In this document: positions 1-9,113 of the stretch, one piece after another
How the letters are laid out: each line of letters begins with the position of its first letter
Numbering within the stretch: position 1 is the first letter of the stretch
Assembly (NCBI RefSeq): GCF_900323545.1
Contig: NZ_OOHN01000008.1
Span: 2,978,019 to 3,042,018, forward strand
Origin: Actinomyces sp. Marseille-P3109
Lineage (GTDB): Bacteria; Actinomycetota; Actinomycetes; Actinomycetales; Actinomycetaceae
DNA: 64,000 bases
Direction: 5' to 3'
Made by a program: the position numbers and the translations under genes
Notes under the pieces: generated by a model
Databases searched by the model: none
What the model was told of the DNA's origin: nothing
Seen by the model: the letters and a program-made list of their open reading frames with translations, nothing else

Positions 1-74
1 AACTGCCCTGATGGACAGTGGGCGCTGTTCTCCTGGCGAGGGATTCTGGCCGGTGAATTGCCAACACTGAGGTC

Positions 75-1343
75 ATGAGCAACACACGCGACAACAGAAC
101 AGTTCATGACCGTCCCCAATCCGCATACCTTGCCACCGACTCATCAACGTCCCGGGTGGGTCGTCGTCGGTCGGTGGCGTGGCGGGTGCTGGCGGTGCCC
201 CTGGCGGCGGCGATTGCGCTGGGGGCTGCCGGGGGTACGGCCTCGGCAGCACCGTCGAAGGATGAGACCACGCATCTGAAGTCCCGGGCCCAGGGGCTGG
301 TGGATGCCGGCTACCCGGCGGCACTGGCCGCGGTGAGTGATGCCAAGGGCGAGTCGGCGGGGGTGGCCGTGGGCAAGGGCAACCTGGAGACGGGACAGGC
401 CCCGCCGCTGGACGGTGAGGTGAGGATCGGGTCGAACACGAAGACCTTCGTGGCCGTGGTGGTCATGCAGATGGTCCAGGAGGGCAAGGTCGGGCTCGAT
501 GAGCCGATCGAGACCTACCTGCCCGGTCTGATCAAGGGCGAGGGTATTGACGGATCAAAGATCACGGTGCGCCAGCTCCTCCAGCACACCAGTGGCCTGC
601 CCGAGTACACCGACACCACCCCCGGAAGGAGCGATATCTTCCAGATCAAGGACCACTACATCCCGCCCAGGGACCTGCTGGACACGGCTCTGGGCAAGCC
701 GGCGGCCTTTGAGCCGGGGACGCAGTGGGCCTACACGAATACGAACTATGTGGTGTTGGGGATGCTTGTTGAGCGGGTGTCTCAGCGTCCGGTGGGCGAG
801 CAGATCGACCAGCGCATCATCAAGAAGCTGGGACTGTCCCACACCTACTTCCCTGCCCCGGGAGACAGGAGCATCAAGGGCACCCACCCTCAGGGCTACC
901 ACCTCAGTGCTGAGGGCAAGCTGGAGGATATTACCGAGATGGATCCGGCTTGGGCGTGGGCGGCTGGTGCGATGGTCTCGACCCCCAGCGAGCTCAACAC
1001 GTTCTTCCAGGCCGTCTTCGACGGCAGGCTGCTGACCCAGTCCAGCATCGACGAGATGAAGAACGGAGCGGTTGACGCCAGCTCGCGCCTTGGACCGGGG
1101 ACGGTGTACGGGCTGGGCCTCATTGGCAGGTCGTTGACCTGTGGAGGCACCTCCTGGGGTCACGGCGGGACGATCCACGGGTACCAGACCAACAACGCCG
1201 TGGGACCGGACGGCACCGCAGCCATATTCGCCGTGACCGCCCTGCCCTCGGCCATCGCCGACCAGAACAACCCGGAGAGCTCTGCCGAGGAGAAGTACCA
1301 GCGAGTCGAGGATGCCGTCGACGCCACTCTGTGCCACAAGTAG
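75..1343 (+). CDS. Secreted serine hydrolase, class C beta-lactamase / D-Ala-D-Ala carboxypeptidase family
   Basis: A 422-residue protein with a basic N-terminus and a hydrophobic signal segment (about residues 35-60, ending in an AxA-like site), so probably exported. It carries the penicillin-binding-like catalytic motifs: SNTK (SxxK, near residue 119), YTN (YxN, near 221) and HGG (replacing KTG, near 364). The family includes D-alanyl-D-alanine carboxypeptidases, esterases and class C-like beta-lactamases, and substrate cannot be told from sequence. The ATG at 75 has GAGG very close upstream, so the exact start is uncertain. It is a lone gene, convergent with the LysR gene. Confidence 0.85.
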   Translation: MSNTRDNRTVHDRPQSAYLATDSSTSRVGRRRSVAWRVLAVPLAAAIALGAAGGTASAAPSKDETTHLKSRAQGLVDAGYPAALAAVSDAKGESAGVAVGKGNLETGQAPPLDGEVRIGSNTKTFVAVVVMQMVQEGKVGLDEPIETYLPGLIKGEGIDGSKITVRQLLQHTSGLPEYTDTTPGRSDIFQIKDHYIPPRDLLDTALGKPAAFEPGTQWAYTNTNYVVLGMLVERVSQRPVGEQIDQRIIKKLGLSHTYFPAPGDRSIKGTHPQGYHLSAEGKLEDITEMDPAWAWAAGAMVSTPSELNTFFQAVFDGRLLTQSSIDEMKNGAVDASSRLGPGTVYGLGLIGRSLTCGGTSWGHGGTIHGYQTNNAVGPDGTAAIFAVTALPSAIADQNNPESSAEEKYQRVEDAVDATLCHK

Positions 1344-1360
1344 CGGTGCGGCCCTGGCCT

Positions 1361-1393
1361 GTCCGGACCTGTCTGCCTCTCAGCGGTCCGGAC
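1361..1393. terminator. Weak hairpin between convergent genes
   Basis: GTCCGGACC (1361-1369) pairs with GGTCCGGAC (1385-1393) across a 15-nt loop, 18 bp after the hydrolase stop. There is no T tract. It is a plausible but weak terminator. Confidence 0.35.
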
Positions 1394-1478
1394 CGGCTTT
1401 CACCACCGACATCTTCTTCGTAGGCGACGCGGATACGTGCTGTCTGTGAAGAAGACGTCGGTGAGTAGGGAGACTGCC

Positions 1479-2348
1479 TCAAGGCACTGGGACTGAGTTG
1501 ATGAAGGCCTGAGCCGCCGGACTGGGGTTGAACGAGTCCCAGGCGAGGTACTCCACCCGGACGGGGCCATCACTGATGGCGACGCATGCGCAACCGTGCG
1601 CCTCACGGGCCACGCTGGGAGCGATCAGCGCCACCCCCAGCCCCTGGCGCACCAGGTCCGTCAACAGCTCGGCAGTGGTCACCTCGAAGCTCACCTCGCG
1701 GCGGAGTCCCGCCTCCTGAAAGGCCAGGTCCGACTGCTCGCGTCCTGATGATCCTGCTGGAAAGTCCACGAAGGGCTCGTCGGCAAGATCCTCAAGGTGG
1801 AGTCGACGTCGCTTCGCCAGTTGATGCCCGGACGGCAGTACCGCCACCAGTCGTTCCCTGGTGAGCTCCCGCGTGCGAACGCCCTGAGGTATGACAGCCT
1901 CAGCCAACCCGAGGAAGGCCGCATCGAGACGTCCATCTGCGATCCGGTGCAGGAACGCATCACTTCCACCGCTGCGCACATGCACCCGAACATCGGGGTG
2001 CCGGCGATGGAACTGGCCCAGGACAGCAGCAACATCCACTGCGGTCACCGTTGGAATCACCCCGATCGTCAGAGTCCCCCTCACCTCGCCCCGCGCAGCC
2101 GCCGCCTCGACCTTGGCGCGCTCGGCCGCCTGCAGGCACAACCGCGCCTGCTCCAGGAAGGCCTCTCCGGCGGGCGTCACCTCCACCTTGCGGCTCGTGC
2201 GCGCAAAGAGCGTCACCCCCAGCTCGCTCTCCAGCGACTTGATCTGGCGACTCAGCGCCGACTGCGCCACGAAGCATCGCTCCGCCGCACGCGTGAAGCC
2301 CTGCTCCTCGGCGATGGCAAGGGCGTAACGCATCTGCTGCAGTTCCAT
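1479..2348 (-). CDS. LysR-family transcriptional regulator
   Basis: A 289-residue LysR regulator of normal length. The N-terminal winged helix-turn-helix (about residues 1-60, starting MELQQMRYALAIAEEQGFTR) is followed by a LysR substrate-binding domain (about 90-285). It is transcribed divergently from the DMT-family exporter gene, the usual arrangement for a LysR regulator and its target, so it probably controls the exporter and the NAD(P)-binding protein behind it. The inducer is unknown. The ATG at 2348 has AGGA about 10 nt upstream. Confidence 0.9.
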   Translation of the reverse strand: MELQQMRYALAIAEEQGFTRAAERCFVAQSALSRQIKSLESELGVTLFARTSRKVEVTPAGEAFLEQARLCLQAAERAKVEAAAARGEVRGTLTIGVIPTVTAVDVAAVLGQFHRRHPDVRVHVRSGGSDAFLHRIADGRLDAAFLGLAEAVIPQGVRTRELTRERLVAVLPSGHQLAKRRRLHLEDLADEPFVDFPAGSSGREQSDLAFQEAGLRREVSFEVTTAELLTDLVRQGLGVALIAPSVAREAHGCACVAISDGPVRVEYLAWDSFNPSPAAQAFINSVPVP

Positions 2349-2427
2349 GACATCAATCCTATATGAGCATCGCTGCTATCACATCTATGTCATCGACAGA
2401 TCAATGCATGGTGGGCAGGCTGAAGCC
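2347..2427. promoter_or_regulatory. Divergent LysR / exporter control region
   Basis: About 80 bp between the LysR start (2348, minus) and the likely exporter start (2428, plus). It is AT-richer than its surroundings and contains the inverted repeat ATGACAT (from 2347) and ATGTCAT (near 2388), a plausible regulator site. This is inferred from position and symmetry only. Confidence 0.35.
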
Positions 2428-3369
2428 ATGATGACGATGCAGGGCGCTCAACCGATCGGGCACAGAAAAGCCTCGTCCGAGGCTCGCCGGAGCGCCGGCT
2501 GGATCGCCCTGACGGCCCTGGCGCCGGCCGTCTGGGGGACGACCTACATCGTCACCACCCACGCCCTGCCTACGGGGCACCCGGTCTTCGCCGCGCTCAT
2601 GCGAACGCTTCCTGCAGGAACTCTTGCACTCGCTCTCACGCGACGGCTCCCCAGCGGACAATGGTGGTGGAAGAGCCTCGTTCTCGGCGCTCTTAACATG
2701 GCCTGCTTCTTCCCGCTGCTCTTCGTCGCCGCGCAGCGCCTGCCCGGAGGTGTGGCCGCGACGCTCGGGGCCGCCCAGCCGATCATCGTCGCCGGTCTCG
2801 CCGTCGTCGTACTCAGTGAGCGCCCGTCAGCGTGGAGGCTGATGTGGGGCGGGATCGGCGTCGTTGGTGTTGCGCTCGTCGTCCTGGGACCGCAGGCGGG
2901 ACTCGACGTTCTCGGGGTGACGGCCGGTCTGGGCGGAGCCGTCTCGATGGGGCTGGGAGTCGTGCTCACCAAGCGGTGGGGCAAACCCGACCGCGTCAGC
3001 GCCTTGAGCCTGGCCGGCTGGCAGCTCACCGGTGCCGGGCTGCTGCTCATCGTGCCCGCGCTTCTCATCGACGGCGTCCCGACCGGTATCGATGCCACGG
3101 CCGTGTTGGGCTACAGCTGGCTCGGGCTCGTGGGAGGGCTCGCCGCCTACGTCCTCTGGTTCGAGGGCATCCGTCGGCTACCGGTCACGCCGACGGCGCT
3201 GCTCGGCCTGCTCTCGCCGCTGACCGCAGCACTCCTCGGGCACGTCATTGCCGGTGAGGTGCTCAACCCCATCCAGCTCCTGGGGTTCGCGCTCGCTCTG
3301 ACCGCGATGACCGCGGGCCAGCTCGCTCCGCCCTCTTCCCGATCCTCCTCTCGAAAGGAATTCTCATGA
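2428..3369 (+). CDS. EamA/DMT-superfamily exporter
   Basis: About 313 residues with ten predicted hydrophobic helices in two EamA repeats, as in RhaT/YdcZ-type drug/metabolite transporters. The N-terminal repeat has the family-typical PAVWGTTYIVTTHALP stretch. The open frame extends back to 2347, but that would overlap the LysR start. The ATG at 2428 has a GGGCAGG stretch about 9 nt upstream and begins just before the first helix. It overlaps the next gene by ATGA, so the two are translationally coupled. The substrate is unknown. Confidence 0.85.
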   Translation: MMTMQGAQPIGHRKASSEARRSAGWIALTALAPAVWGTTYIVTTHALPTGHPVFAALMRTLPAGTLALALTRRLPSGQWWWKSLVLGALNMACFFPLLFVAAQRLPGGVAATLGAAQPIIVAGLAVVVLSERPSAWRLMWGGIGVVGVALVVLGPQAGLDVLGVTAGLGGAVSMGLGVVLTKRWGKPDRVSALSLAGWQLTGAGLLLIVPALLIDGVPTGIDATAVLGYSWLGLVGGLAAYVLWFEGIRRLPVTPTALLGLLSPLTAALLGHVIAGEVLNPIQLLGFALALTAMTAGQLAPPSSRSSSRKEFS

Positions 3370-4004
3370 GAATCGTCGTTCTCGGTGCCACCGGCATGGC
3401 CGGGACAGCCGTCGTCGCCGAGGCGCTGCGCCGCGGTCACGAGGTGACTGCTGTGTCTCGTCAACGTCGTCCCAGGGCCGATGACCATCTCACCTCCCGC
3501 GTGCTGGACGTCACCGACGTCGACGGCGTCGCGGACGTCCTGGAAGACTGTGATGCCGCCGTCGTCGCACTCCGTGCGCCCTCCGGACAAGAGGGTGATC
3601 TGGCCGGGCTGACCACGGGTGTCCTGGACGCCGCCTCCAGGAGTCGAACGCCCCTCCTCATCATCGGGGGCGCCGCCCCACTGCAATCGCCCAACCATCC
3701 CGGTGTTCTTGCCATCGATGACCCGGCCGTGGTCCCGCCTGCATGGAGGAAGGTGGCCCGGGCGAGCCTCGAGCAGTTCCGCTCCTGCCAGGCGCACAAC
3801 TACCAGGGATGGGTCTATCTCAGTCCTCCGGCGCTCTTCGGGCCGGGAGACGTCACCGGCTCCTACCGCCGTGGAACGACAACGCTTCTCGTGGACGACC
3901 AGGGCCAGTCACGAATCAGCCCGGAGGACCTGGCCTGCGCCGTCGTCGATGAGCTGGAGCATCCCGGGGGCCAGCAGCACGTCACCGTCATCGCCTCGGT
4001 CTGA
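3366..4004 (+). CDS. NAD(P)H-binding protein, NmrA/SDR-like
   Basis: A 212-residue single-domain Rossmann protein. The N-terminal MRIVVLGATGMAG has the GxxGxxG dinucleotide signature of atypical short-chain dehydrogenases (NmrA/YwnB-like). There is no classical YxxxK active site, so it may sense NAD(P) or act on a small substrate. Its start overlaps the exporter stop (ATGA), making a two-gene operon probably under the LysR regulator. Confidence 0.8.
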   Translation: MRIVVLGATGMAGTAVVAEALRRGHEVTAVSRQRRPRADDHLTSRVLDVTDVDGVADVLEDCDAAVVALRAPSGQEGDLAGLTTGVLDAASRSRTPLLIIGGAAPLQSPNHPGVLAIDDPAVVPPAWRKVARASLEQFRSCQAHNYQGWVYLSPPALFGPGDVTGSYRRGTTTLLVDDQGQSRISPEDLACAVVDELEHPGGQQHVTVIASV

Positions 4005-4012
4005 TGCCGCCC

Positions 4013-6202
4013 TCAGATCCAGGACGACAGGAGCATGTGGTAGAGCCAGAAGGCGCGTGAGACGGTCTGCCCGGTCCAGATCGGCCACCAGAAGGCAGCG
4101 GCGGCGCAGGCCAGGGCCGTGACCAGGATGATGAGGGAGATGCCCTCGCTGCGGATCTGCCACGTGGGCACCGACGTCCAGCCCGCCAGGACCCTCCACG
4201 GGCCACGGTGACCGGTCTCCTCCAGCTCGTCGTCGGAGGAGTCCGATGCGGTATGCGCCGCGGACATCGTCGGCGCGGGGTAGCCGGTCAGCTCAGCCAT
4301 GGTCCGCATCCCCGCCGCGTCGGTCTGGAGTGCGTCATCGGCGACGGCGGTGGACGTGACGGTCCCTGCCGCAAGGTCGTCATCGTCTGTGTCGTCTGTA
4401 TCGCCTGCGGCCGTGCTGATGCGGTACATGCCCGGGTCGGTCTCCACCACCGGCGGCGTCCACACCGGTGTGCGCCCGAACTGCGGACCGAAGCCCAGGA
4501 ACCGCGCACCCACACCGCGCCAGGGCCGGATACCCGCGCCGATCTGCCCTCTCCTCAGAGCCGTCGCCTGTTCCCCGGCCTCCCGGGACCCTGGCAGCGG
4601 CGGCAGCAGACCGGCTCCCATCCCCAGCGCCAGCACGAGCACGAGCACGACGCAGGGCACGAAGGCCACCGTGTAGAAGGTGAAGATCGTGCGGTCCCGG
4701 TACTGGAACCACGGCACGTACAGGCCCAGGTAACCGATGAGCGGTACCCAGGCCCGCCAGTCACGGTTCTTCACCCCGACGATGACGATCACCACCAGCG
4801 CCACCGCGGCGGACCACCAGATGACGATGTTCCCGATCGAGGTGATCGCCTGGATGCAGTCCCCGCCCCAGCAGGTCTGCGGCACCTGGGCCTTGTCCTC
4901 CCAGAAGAAGGAGGTAGGCCGCGTCTGCAGCAGCCAGCCGTAGGGCTTCGACTGGTAGGTGTGCGGTGAGGCCAGACCGACGTGGAACTCGTACATCTGC
5001 TGGTGGTAGGCGATGAAGTCGTTGACGATGTTGGGCAGCGAGGGGAAGGGCACCGGCTGGCCCATCGCGATCTGCTCCAGCGCCCACCCGCGCTTGTAGG
5101 CGCCGGGGTGGGTGAACCAGGACCACCAGCACCCGATGTAGACGGCCACGGCCACCGGCACCGTCTGCAGGAAGTCGCTCACGCCCTGGGCGACCGTCCC
5201 CTCCAGGAACCAGGACCTCGCTCCCACCCGCCGCAGCGCCAGCGTGTCCCACACGACGACGGCGACGCCGACGACCGCCAGCAGGTAGATCCCCGACCAC
5301 TTGATGGAGCAGGTCAGGCCCAGAGCAACGCCGGTGGCCAGCAGCCACGGGCGGATCGCGGCGTGCGGCGCCCGCGCCCCGGGCCTCGTCCCGGCCAGCT
5401 TGCGGGCCAGTCTCGCCCGCGACCACTCGCGGTCGCGCACCAGGAAGTACAGGGACAAGGTGGCGAAGAACCCGATGAACACGTCCAGCAGCCCGATACG
5501 GGACTCGGTCAGGGCCACGCCGTCGACCGCCAGGAGCAGCCCGGCCAGGCCCGCCAGCAGCGGGGAGCGGGTCAGACGCATCGTCAGACGCGTCAGCAGC
5601 AGGACCGTCGCGATCCCGGCGATAGCGGGCATCACGCGCCAGCCGAAGGAGGACGACGGCCCGAAGAGCTCCATCCCGGCGCCGATGAGCCACTTGCCCA
5701 GCTGGGGGTGGACGACGTAGGCGGCCTGCGTGGACATCCCGGAGAAGACCCCGGAGGAGAAGGCCGAATCGGAGTCCTTCGCCCAGTTCGCCTCGTAGCC
5801 CAGGTGCCACAGGGCGTAGGCGTCCTTGACGTAGTAGATCTCATCGAACATGAGCGTCTTGGGGTGACCCAGCCCGATGAGGCGAAGCAGCGCAGCGATG
5901 ACGCCGACCACGCCGGTCACCAGCCAGCCGCGGATCCTCATGGCGCGGGGCATCCCCCAGTACACCGGTCCCAGCCCGAGCAGGGTGCGCAGCTCATTCT
6001 CGGTGCGCTCCCCACCGCCGGAGCGGTCGGTCTGCTCGGAACCCCTGGTGCCGGCGGCGGCCTCGGCGGGCTTGGTGCCTGCTGCCTCAGCCTCCGTCGG
6101 TGCTGGTTCCTGTGCGGGTTCCTGCTCCGCGTCCGGGCCGGTGGAGCCGTCGCGGGACTGCTCTGGGTACTGTGCGGGAGACAGCGCGCTCGGAGTCGTC
6201 AC
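4013..6202 (-). CDS. pmt: Protein O-mannosyltransferase (PMT family, GT39)
   Basis: A 729-residue polytopic membrane protein with a disordered acidic N-terminal tail of about 90 residues. It then has the PMT fold: a first helix followed by an extracytoplasmic loop with the acidic FDEIYYVKDAYAL motif (the conserved catalytic DE pair), then repeated hydrophobic helices. In actinobacteria this enzyme moves mannose from polyprenyl-phosphate-mannose to Ser/Thr of secreted proteins during Sec export. The Ser/Thr-rich secreted proteins in this window are candidate substrates (inference). It lies back to back with rsmI, as in mycobacteria (Rv1002c/Rv1003). The GTG start at 6202 has a -10-like TAGACT 6 nt upstream and no Shine-Dalgarno. 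Confidence 0.92.
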   Translation of the reverse strand: MTTPSALSPAQYPEQSRDGSTGPDAEQEPAQEPAPTEAEAAGTKPAEAAAGTRGSEQTDRSGGGERTENELRTLLGLGPVYWGMPRAMRIRGWLVTGVVGVIAALLRLIGLGHPKTLMFDEIYYVKDAYALWHLGYEANWAKDSDSAFSSGVFSGMSTQAAYVVHPQLGKWLIGAGMELFGPSSSFGWRVMPAIAGIATVLLLTRLTMRLTRSPLLAGLAGLLLAVDGVALTESRIGLLDVFIGFFATLSLYFLVRDREWSRARLARKLAGTRPGARAPHAAIRPWLLATGVALGLTCSIKWSGIYLLAVVGVAVVVWDTLALRRVGARSWFLEGTVAQGVSDFLQTVPVAVAVYIGCWWSWFTHPGAYKRGWALEQIAMGQPVPFPSLPNIVNDFIAYHQQMYEFHVGLASPHTYQSKPYGWLLQTRPTSFFWEDKAQVPQTCWGGDCIQAITSIGNIVIWWSAAVALVVIVIVGVKNRDWRAWVPLIGYLGLYVPWFQYRDRTIFTFYTVAFVPCVVLVLVLALGMGAGLLPPLPGSREAGEQATALRRGQIGAGIRPWRGVGARFLGFGPQFGRTPVWTPPVVETDPGMYRISTAAGDTDDTDDDDLAAGTVTSTAVADDALQTDAAGMRTMAELTGYPAPTMSAAHTASDSSDDELEETGHRGPWRVLAGWTSVPTWQIRSEGISLIILVTALACAAAAFWWPIWTGQTVSRAFWLYHMLLSSWI

Positions 6203-6208
6203 ACCCCG

Positions 6209-6214
6209 AGTCTA
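6209..6214 (-). promoter_or_regulatory. -10 box of pmt, probable leaderless transcript
   Basis: On the minus strand, TAGACT lies 6 nt before the GTG start of pmt, so transcription should begin at or next to the start codon. There is no clear -35 element and no Shine-Dalgarno. Confidence 0.5.
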
Positions 6215-6244
6215 GGCGGCGGCGTCATCGAGGCGTCGACGACA

Positions 6245-6250
6245 TACTGT
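6245..6250 (+). promoter_or_regulatory. -10 box of rsmI, probable leaderless transcript
   Basis: TACTGT lies 5 nt before the rsmI ATG at 6256, with no Shine-Dalgarno between. The divergent pmt -10 box is only about 30 bp away. Confidence 0.5.
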
Positions 6251-6255
6251 GTCCT

Positions 6256-7248
6256 ATGACTGAGAGCATCCCGCCCACAGGAGACCTCGCCGCCGGCGAC
6301 GTCAGGGACGACCCGGACGGCCGGGCCAACCGAGCCGACCGGGACGGCAGGGCCGACGTCGCCGCGGATGCCGCCGATGCTGCGCTTGGCCCACACAGCG
6401 CCGACCTGCGCGGCGGGACCATCACCCTGGCCGCCACCCCGATCGGCAACGCCTCCGACGCCTCCCAGCGCCTGCGGTGCGGCCTGGAGCAGGCCGATCT
6501 CATCGCCGCCGAGGACACGCGCCGGCTGCGGGCACTGGCGCAGCGGCTGGGCGTCGAGACCCGCGGGCGCATCATCGCCTTCCACGAGCACAACGAGCGC
6601 GACCGCGCCCCCGAGCTGCTGGAGGCCGCCCGCGCCGGCCGCCGTGTCCTGGTCGTCTCCGACGCCGGTATGCCGTCGGTCTCCGACCCCGGATACCGAC
6701 TCGTCCAGGCCGCCGTCCAGGCCGAGGTGCCTGTCACCATCGCACCGGGCCCTTCCGCGGTCCTGGCCGCTCTGGCCCTGTCCGGGCTGGCCTCCGACCG
6801 GTTCTGCTTCGAGGGCTTCCTGCCCCGCAGGCCGGGGGAGCGGCGTCGGGCCCTGGAGCTCTTGGCCACTCAGGAGCGCACCATGATCCTCCTGGAGTCA
6901 CCCCGCCGCGTCCACGACTCCCTGACCGCCATGGCCGAGGTTCTGGGCGGTCGGCGTCCGGCGGCACTGTGCCGGGAGCTGACCAAGACCCACGAGCAGG
7001 TGCTGCGGGCTCCGCTGGCCGAGCTCGCTCAGGCCACGGCCGACGGCGTTCTGGGGGAGGTGGTCCTCGTCGTCGCCGGCGCCGAGCCCGCCCCCGCCAG
7101 CCCCGAGGACGCCGCACGCCGGGCCCTGGCCCTGGCCGAGACCGGCATGCGACTCAAGGCCGCCGCCGCTCAGGCGGCCGGCGAGGCGGGCCTGCGCCCC
7201 AACGAGGTCTACCGCGCCGCCCTCGAGCTGCGAGACACCACTGCCTGA
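6256..7248 (+). CDS. rsmI: 16S rRNA (cytidine1402-2'-O)-methyltransferase RsmI
   Basis: About 330 residues: a roughly 50-residue acidic, Asp/Ala-rich N-terminal extension, then the SAM-dependent tetrapyrrole-methylase fold. Motifs include ITLAATPIGNASDASQR, LIAAEDTRRL, ALVVSDAGMPSVSDPGYRLV-type and APGPSAVLAALALSGL-type stretches typical of RsmI. It 2'-O-methylates C1402 of 16S rRNA. The open frame continues upstream to 6100, but that would overlap pmt. ATG 6256, just after a -10-like TACTGT, is the better start. Confidence 0.93.
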   Translation: MTESIPPTGDLAAGDVRDDPDGRANRADRDGRADVAADAADAALGPHSADLRGGTITLAATPIGNASDASQRLRCGLEQADLIAAEDTRRLRALAQRLGVETRGRIIAFHEHNERDRAPELLEAARAGRRVLVVSDAGMPSVSDPGYRLVQAAVQAEVPVTIAPGPSAVLAALALSGLASDRFCFEGFLPRRPGERRRALELLATQERTMILLESPRRVHDSLTAMAEVLGGRRPAALCRELTKTHEQVLRAPLAELAQATADGVLGEVVLVVAGAEPAPASPEDAARRALALAETGMRLKAAAAQAAGEAGLRPNEVYRAALELRDTTA

Positions 7249-7326
7249 ACGCGGCTCCCGGCCTGCCCCGGTCTCCGTTCATCCCCGTTCCTCGGCCACG
7301 ACGGCCCCAGGGCAAGCCCCTTCCGC

Positions 7327-7332
7327 TATGGT
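7327..7332 (+). promoter_or_regulatory. -10 box of pncA, probable leaderless transcript
   Basis: TATGGT lies 6 nt upstream of the pncA ATG at 7339, and no ribosome-binding site is visible. Confidence 0.5.
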
Positions 7333-7338
7333 CGGCTC

Positions 7339-7941
7339 ATGAGCAACGAGTTGCACACCGGCCCGCGTGTCCACACTCACCGGGCCCTCATCATCGTCGA
7401 CGTCCAACCCACCTTCTGCGAGGGCGGCGCCCTGGCAGTGGCCGGCGGCAACGCCGTCGCCGAGCGCATCGCCGCCTACCTGCCCGCCCACCGGGAGGAG
7501 TACGACCTGGTGGTCACCACCCAGGACTGGCACATCGACCCCGGTGGGCACTTCTCCGAGGCCCCCGACTTCATCGACACCTGGCCCGTCCACGGCGTGG
7601 CCGGCACCGCTGAGGCCCGGCTGCACCCGGCGCTGGATGCCCTGGTCGCCGACGCCGCCGTCAAGAAGGGGCAGTACACCGCCGCCTACTCCGGGTTCGA
7701 GGGCGTCGACGACGAGGGCCGCGCCCTGGCAGACATTCTCAGCGGCGCCGGCATCGAGGCCGTCGACGTCGTCGGCCTGGCCGAGTCCCACTGCGTCAAG
7801 GACACCGCCCTGGACGCGGCCCGGCTGGGCTACCGCGTGCGGGTCCTGACCGACCTGACCGAGCCGGTCAGCCCCGAGCTGGGACGAGCCGCCCGGGCTG
7901 AGATGAGGGCCGCCGGCGTCGAGCTGGCGTCCTCGCGCTGA
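7339..7941 (+). CDS. pncA: Nicotinamidase, isochorismatase-like hydrolase family
   Basis: A 200-residue enzyme with the PncA hallmarks: VDVQPTFCEGGALAVAGG (catalytic Asp), TQDWHIDPGGHFS (metal-binding Asp/His pair) and ESHCVKDTALDAARLGY (nucleophilic Cys). It hydrolyses nicotinamide to nicotinate for NAD salvage. The family also activates pyrazinamide. It is monocistronic and followed by a very strong hairpin. Confidence 0.9.
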   Translation: MSNELHTGPRVHTHRALIIVDVQPTFCEGGALAVAGGNAVAERIAAYLPAHREEYDLVVTTQDWHIDPGGHFSEAPDFIDTWPVHGVAGTAEARLHPALDALVADAAVKKGQYTAAYSGFEGVDDEGRALADILSGAGIEAVDVVGLAESHCVKDTALDAARLGYRVRVLTDLTEPVSPELGRAARAEMRAAGVELASSR

Positions 7942-7965
7942 GGTCGCCGAGGCGCCGAGTCAGAA

Positions 7966-8012
7966 CGAACGGGTGTCCTTGCCGGCCAGGAGCCGGCAAG
8001 GACACCCGTTCG
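7966..8012. terminator. 21-bp perfect hairpin between convergent pncA and membrane-protein gene
   Basis: Bases 7966-7986 pair perfectly with 7992-8012 around the 5-nt loop CAGGA. It sits 25 bp after pncA and 13 bp from the end of the convergent gene. There is no T tract on either side. Confidence 0.8.
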
Positions 8013-8024
8013 GCGTCAGGGGCG

Positions 8025-9113
8025 CTACTGCGCCGGCCAACCGCCGGGCTGGTTGTACTGGCCGGGCTGACCCTGCTGGCCCGGTTGGTACTGGCCCGGC
8101 TGCACGGGCTGGGTGAACACTGATGGCTGCTCCGGCTGAGCCTGCTGCTGAGTCGGCTGCCCGGGCTGAGGCTGCTGGCCCGCCCACCCGAACTGGGCGG
8201 TCGGAGCCGTCGGCGGCGAGTACGGGGGTGCTCCCGCCCCGGCCGCCGAAGGAGCGTAAGGGGACTGCTGGCCGACCGGATCAGGCTGCTGGTACTGGGG
8301 CTGCTGCGCGTACTGCCCGCCCTGCGCCGGCTGGCCGGATTGCCAGGCTCCCTGGGTGTAGATGCCCGGGGCCCCGCCCATGGCGTCGGTTGCGGCCCCG
8401 GTCATCGCGGTCGATGCGGCGGGAGCGGGCGCCGCGGCGGCGGCCAGCCTGGAGCGCCAGGCCATGCCGCCGGCGCCCATCCCGATCCCCAGGACGGCGA
8501 TGACGATCGCGCCGACGACCCCGAACAGCGACAGCAGGGTGGCCTTCGCCGACGAGGGGGCGATGATCTCGCCCACGGAGACCCCCGAGCTGTTGTGGCA
8601 GTCAACGGTGTAGGAGCCCGACTCGCTGGAGGAGAAGGTCGTGAAGAGCTTGCCGCCCTTGACCTTCGTGGACGATGAGCTGGACTTGGTGTCGACGTCG
8701 CCGCCGCCGGGAGAGGTGACCGAGCACACCGGCGCGTCGCCGCTGTCGCTGTAGAACAGCCCGTAGGTGCTGCCCTTGTCCAGCTCGACCGTGGCGACCT
8801 CGTCGTCCGGAAGGCTGGCGACGGTGGCGTTGAACTGGCTGCGTGTGACTGCACTCCCGATCCCGCCGATGATGGCGATGAGGAATACAACCACTCCGGC
8901 CACCGCAAGTGCTGTCGGGGCGGCCAGGCTCCTCGACGTCGTCGGCCGGCCCGCGGCTCCCGGGTAGCCGGCCTGGGGTGCCTGGAACGGTGCCGCCGAC
9001 GGGTACTGCGGGGGCTGGCCGCCGGCCATGGCCGGGTCGTAGCCGTTCGCAGACCAGCCTGCTGAGCTCGCGGAGTACGGGGACCCGGGTGCGGAACCGG
9101 GGTACTGGGACAT
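8025..9113 (-). CDS. Pro/Gln-rich two-helix membrane protein, unknown function
   Basis: About 362 residues. The N-terminal tail is Pro/Gly/Tyr-rich, then comes a transmembrane helix (near residues 65-90), an extracellular domain of about 120 residues with two cysteines (VCSV, DCHN) that may form a disulfide, a second helix (near 210-235) and a long Gln/Pro-rich C-terminal tail. No family is recognised. The ATG at 9113 has AGGAAGG about 9 nt upstream and fits better than an in-frame ATG at 9188. It is divergent from metG. Confidence 0.75.
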   Translation of the reverse strand: MSQYPGSAPGSPYSASSAGWSANGYDPAMAGGQPPQYPSAAPFQAPQAGYPGAAGRPTTSRSLAAPTALAVAGVVVFLIAIIGGIGSAVTRSQFNATVASLPDDEVATVELDKGSTYGLFYSDSGDAPVCSVTSPGGGDVDTKSSSSSTKVKGGKLFTTFSSSESGSYTVDCHNSSGVSVGEIIAPSSAKATLLSLFGVVGAIVIAVLGIGMGAGGMAWRSRLAAAAAPAPAASTAMTGAATDAMGGAPGIYTQGAWQSGQPAQGGQYAQQPQYQQPDPVGQQSPYAPSAAGAGAPPYSPPTAPTAQFGWAGQQPQPGQPTQQQAQPEQPSVFTQPVQPGQYQPGQQGQPGQYNQPGGWPAQ

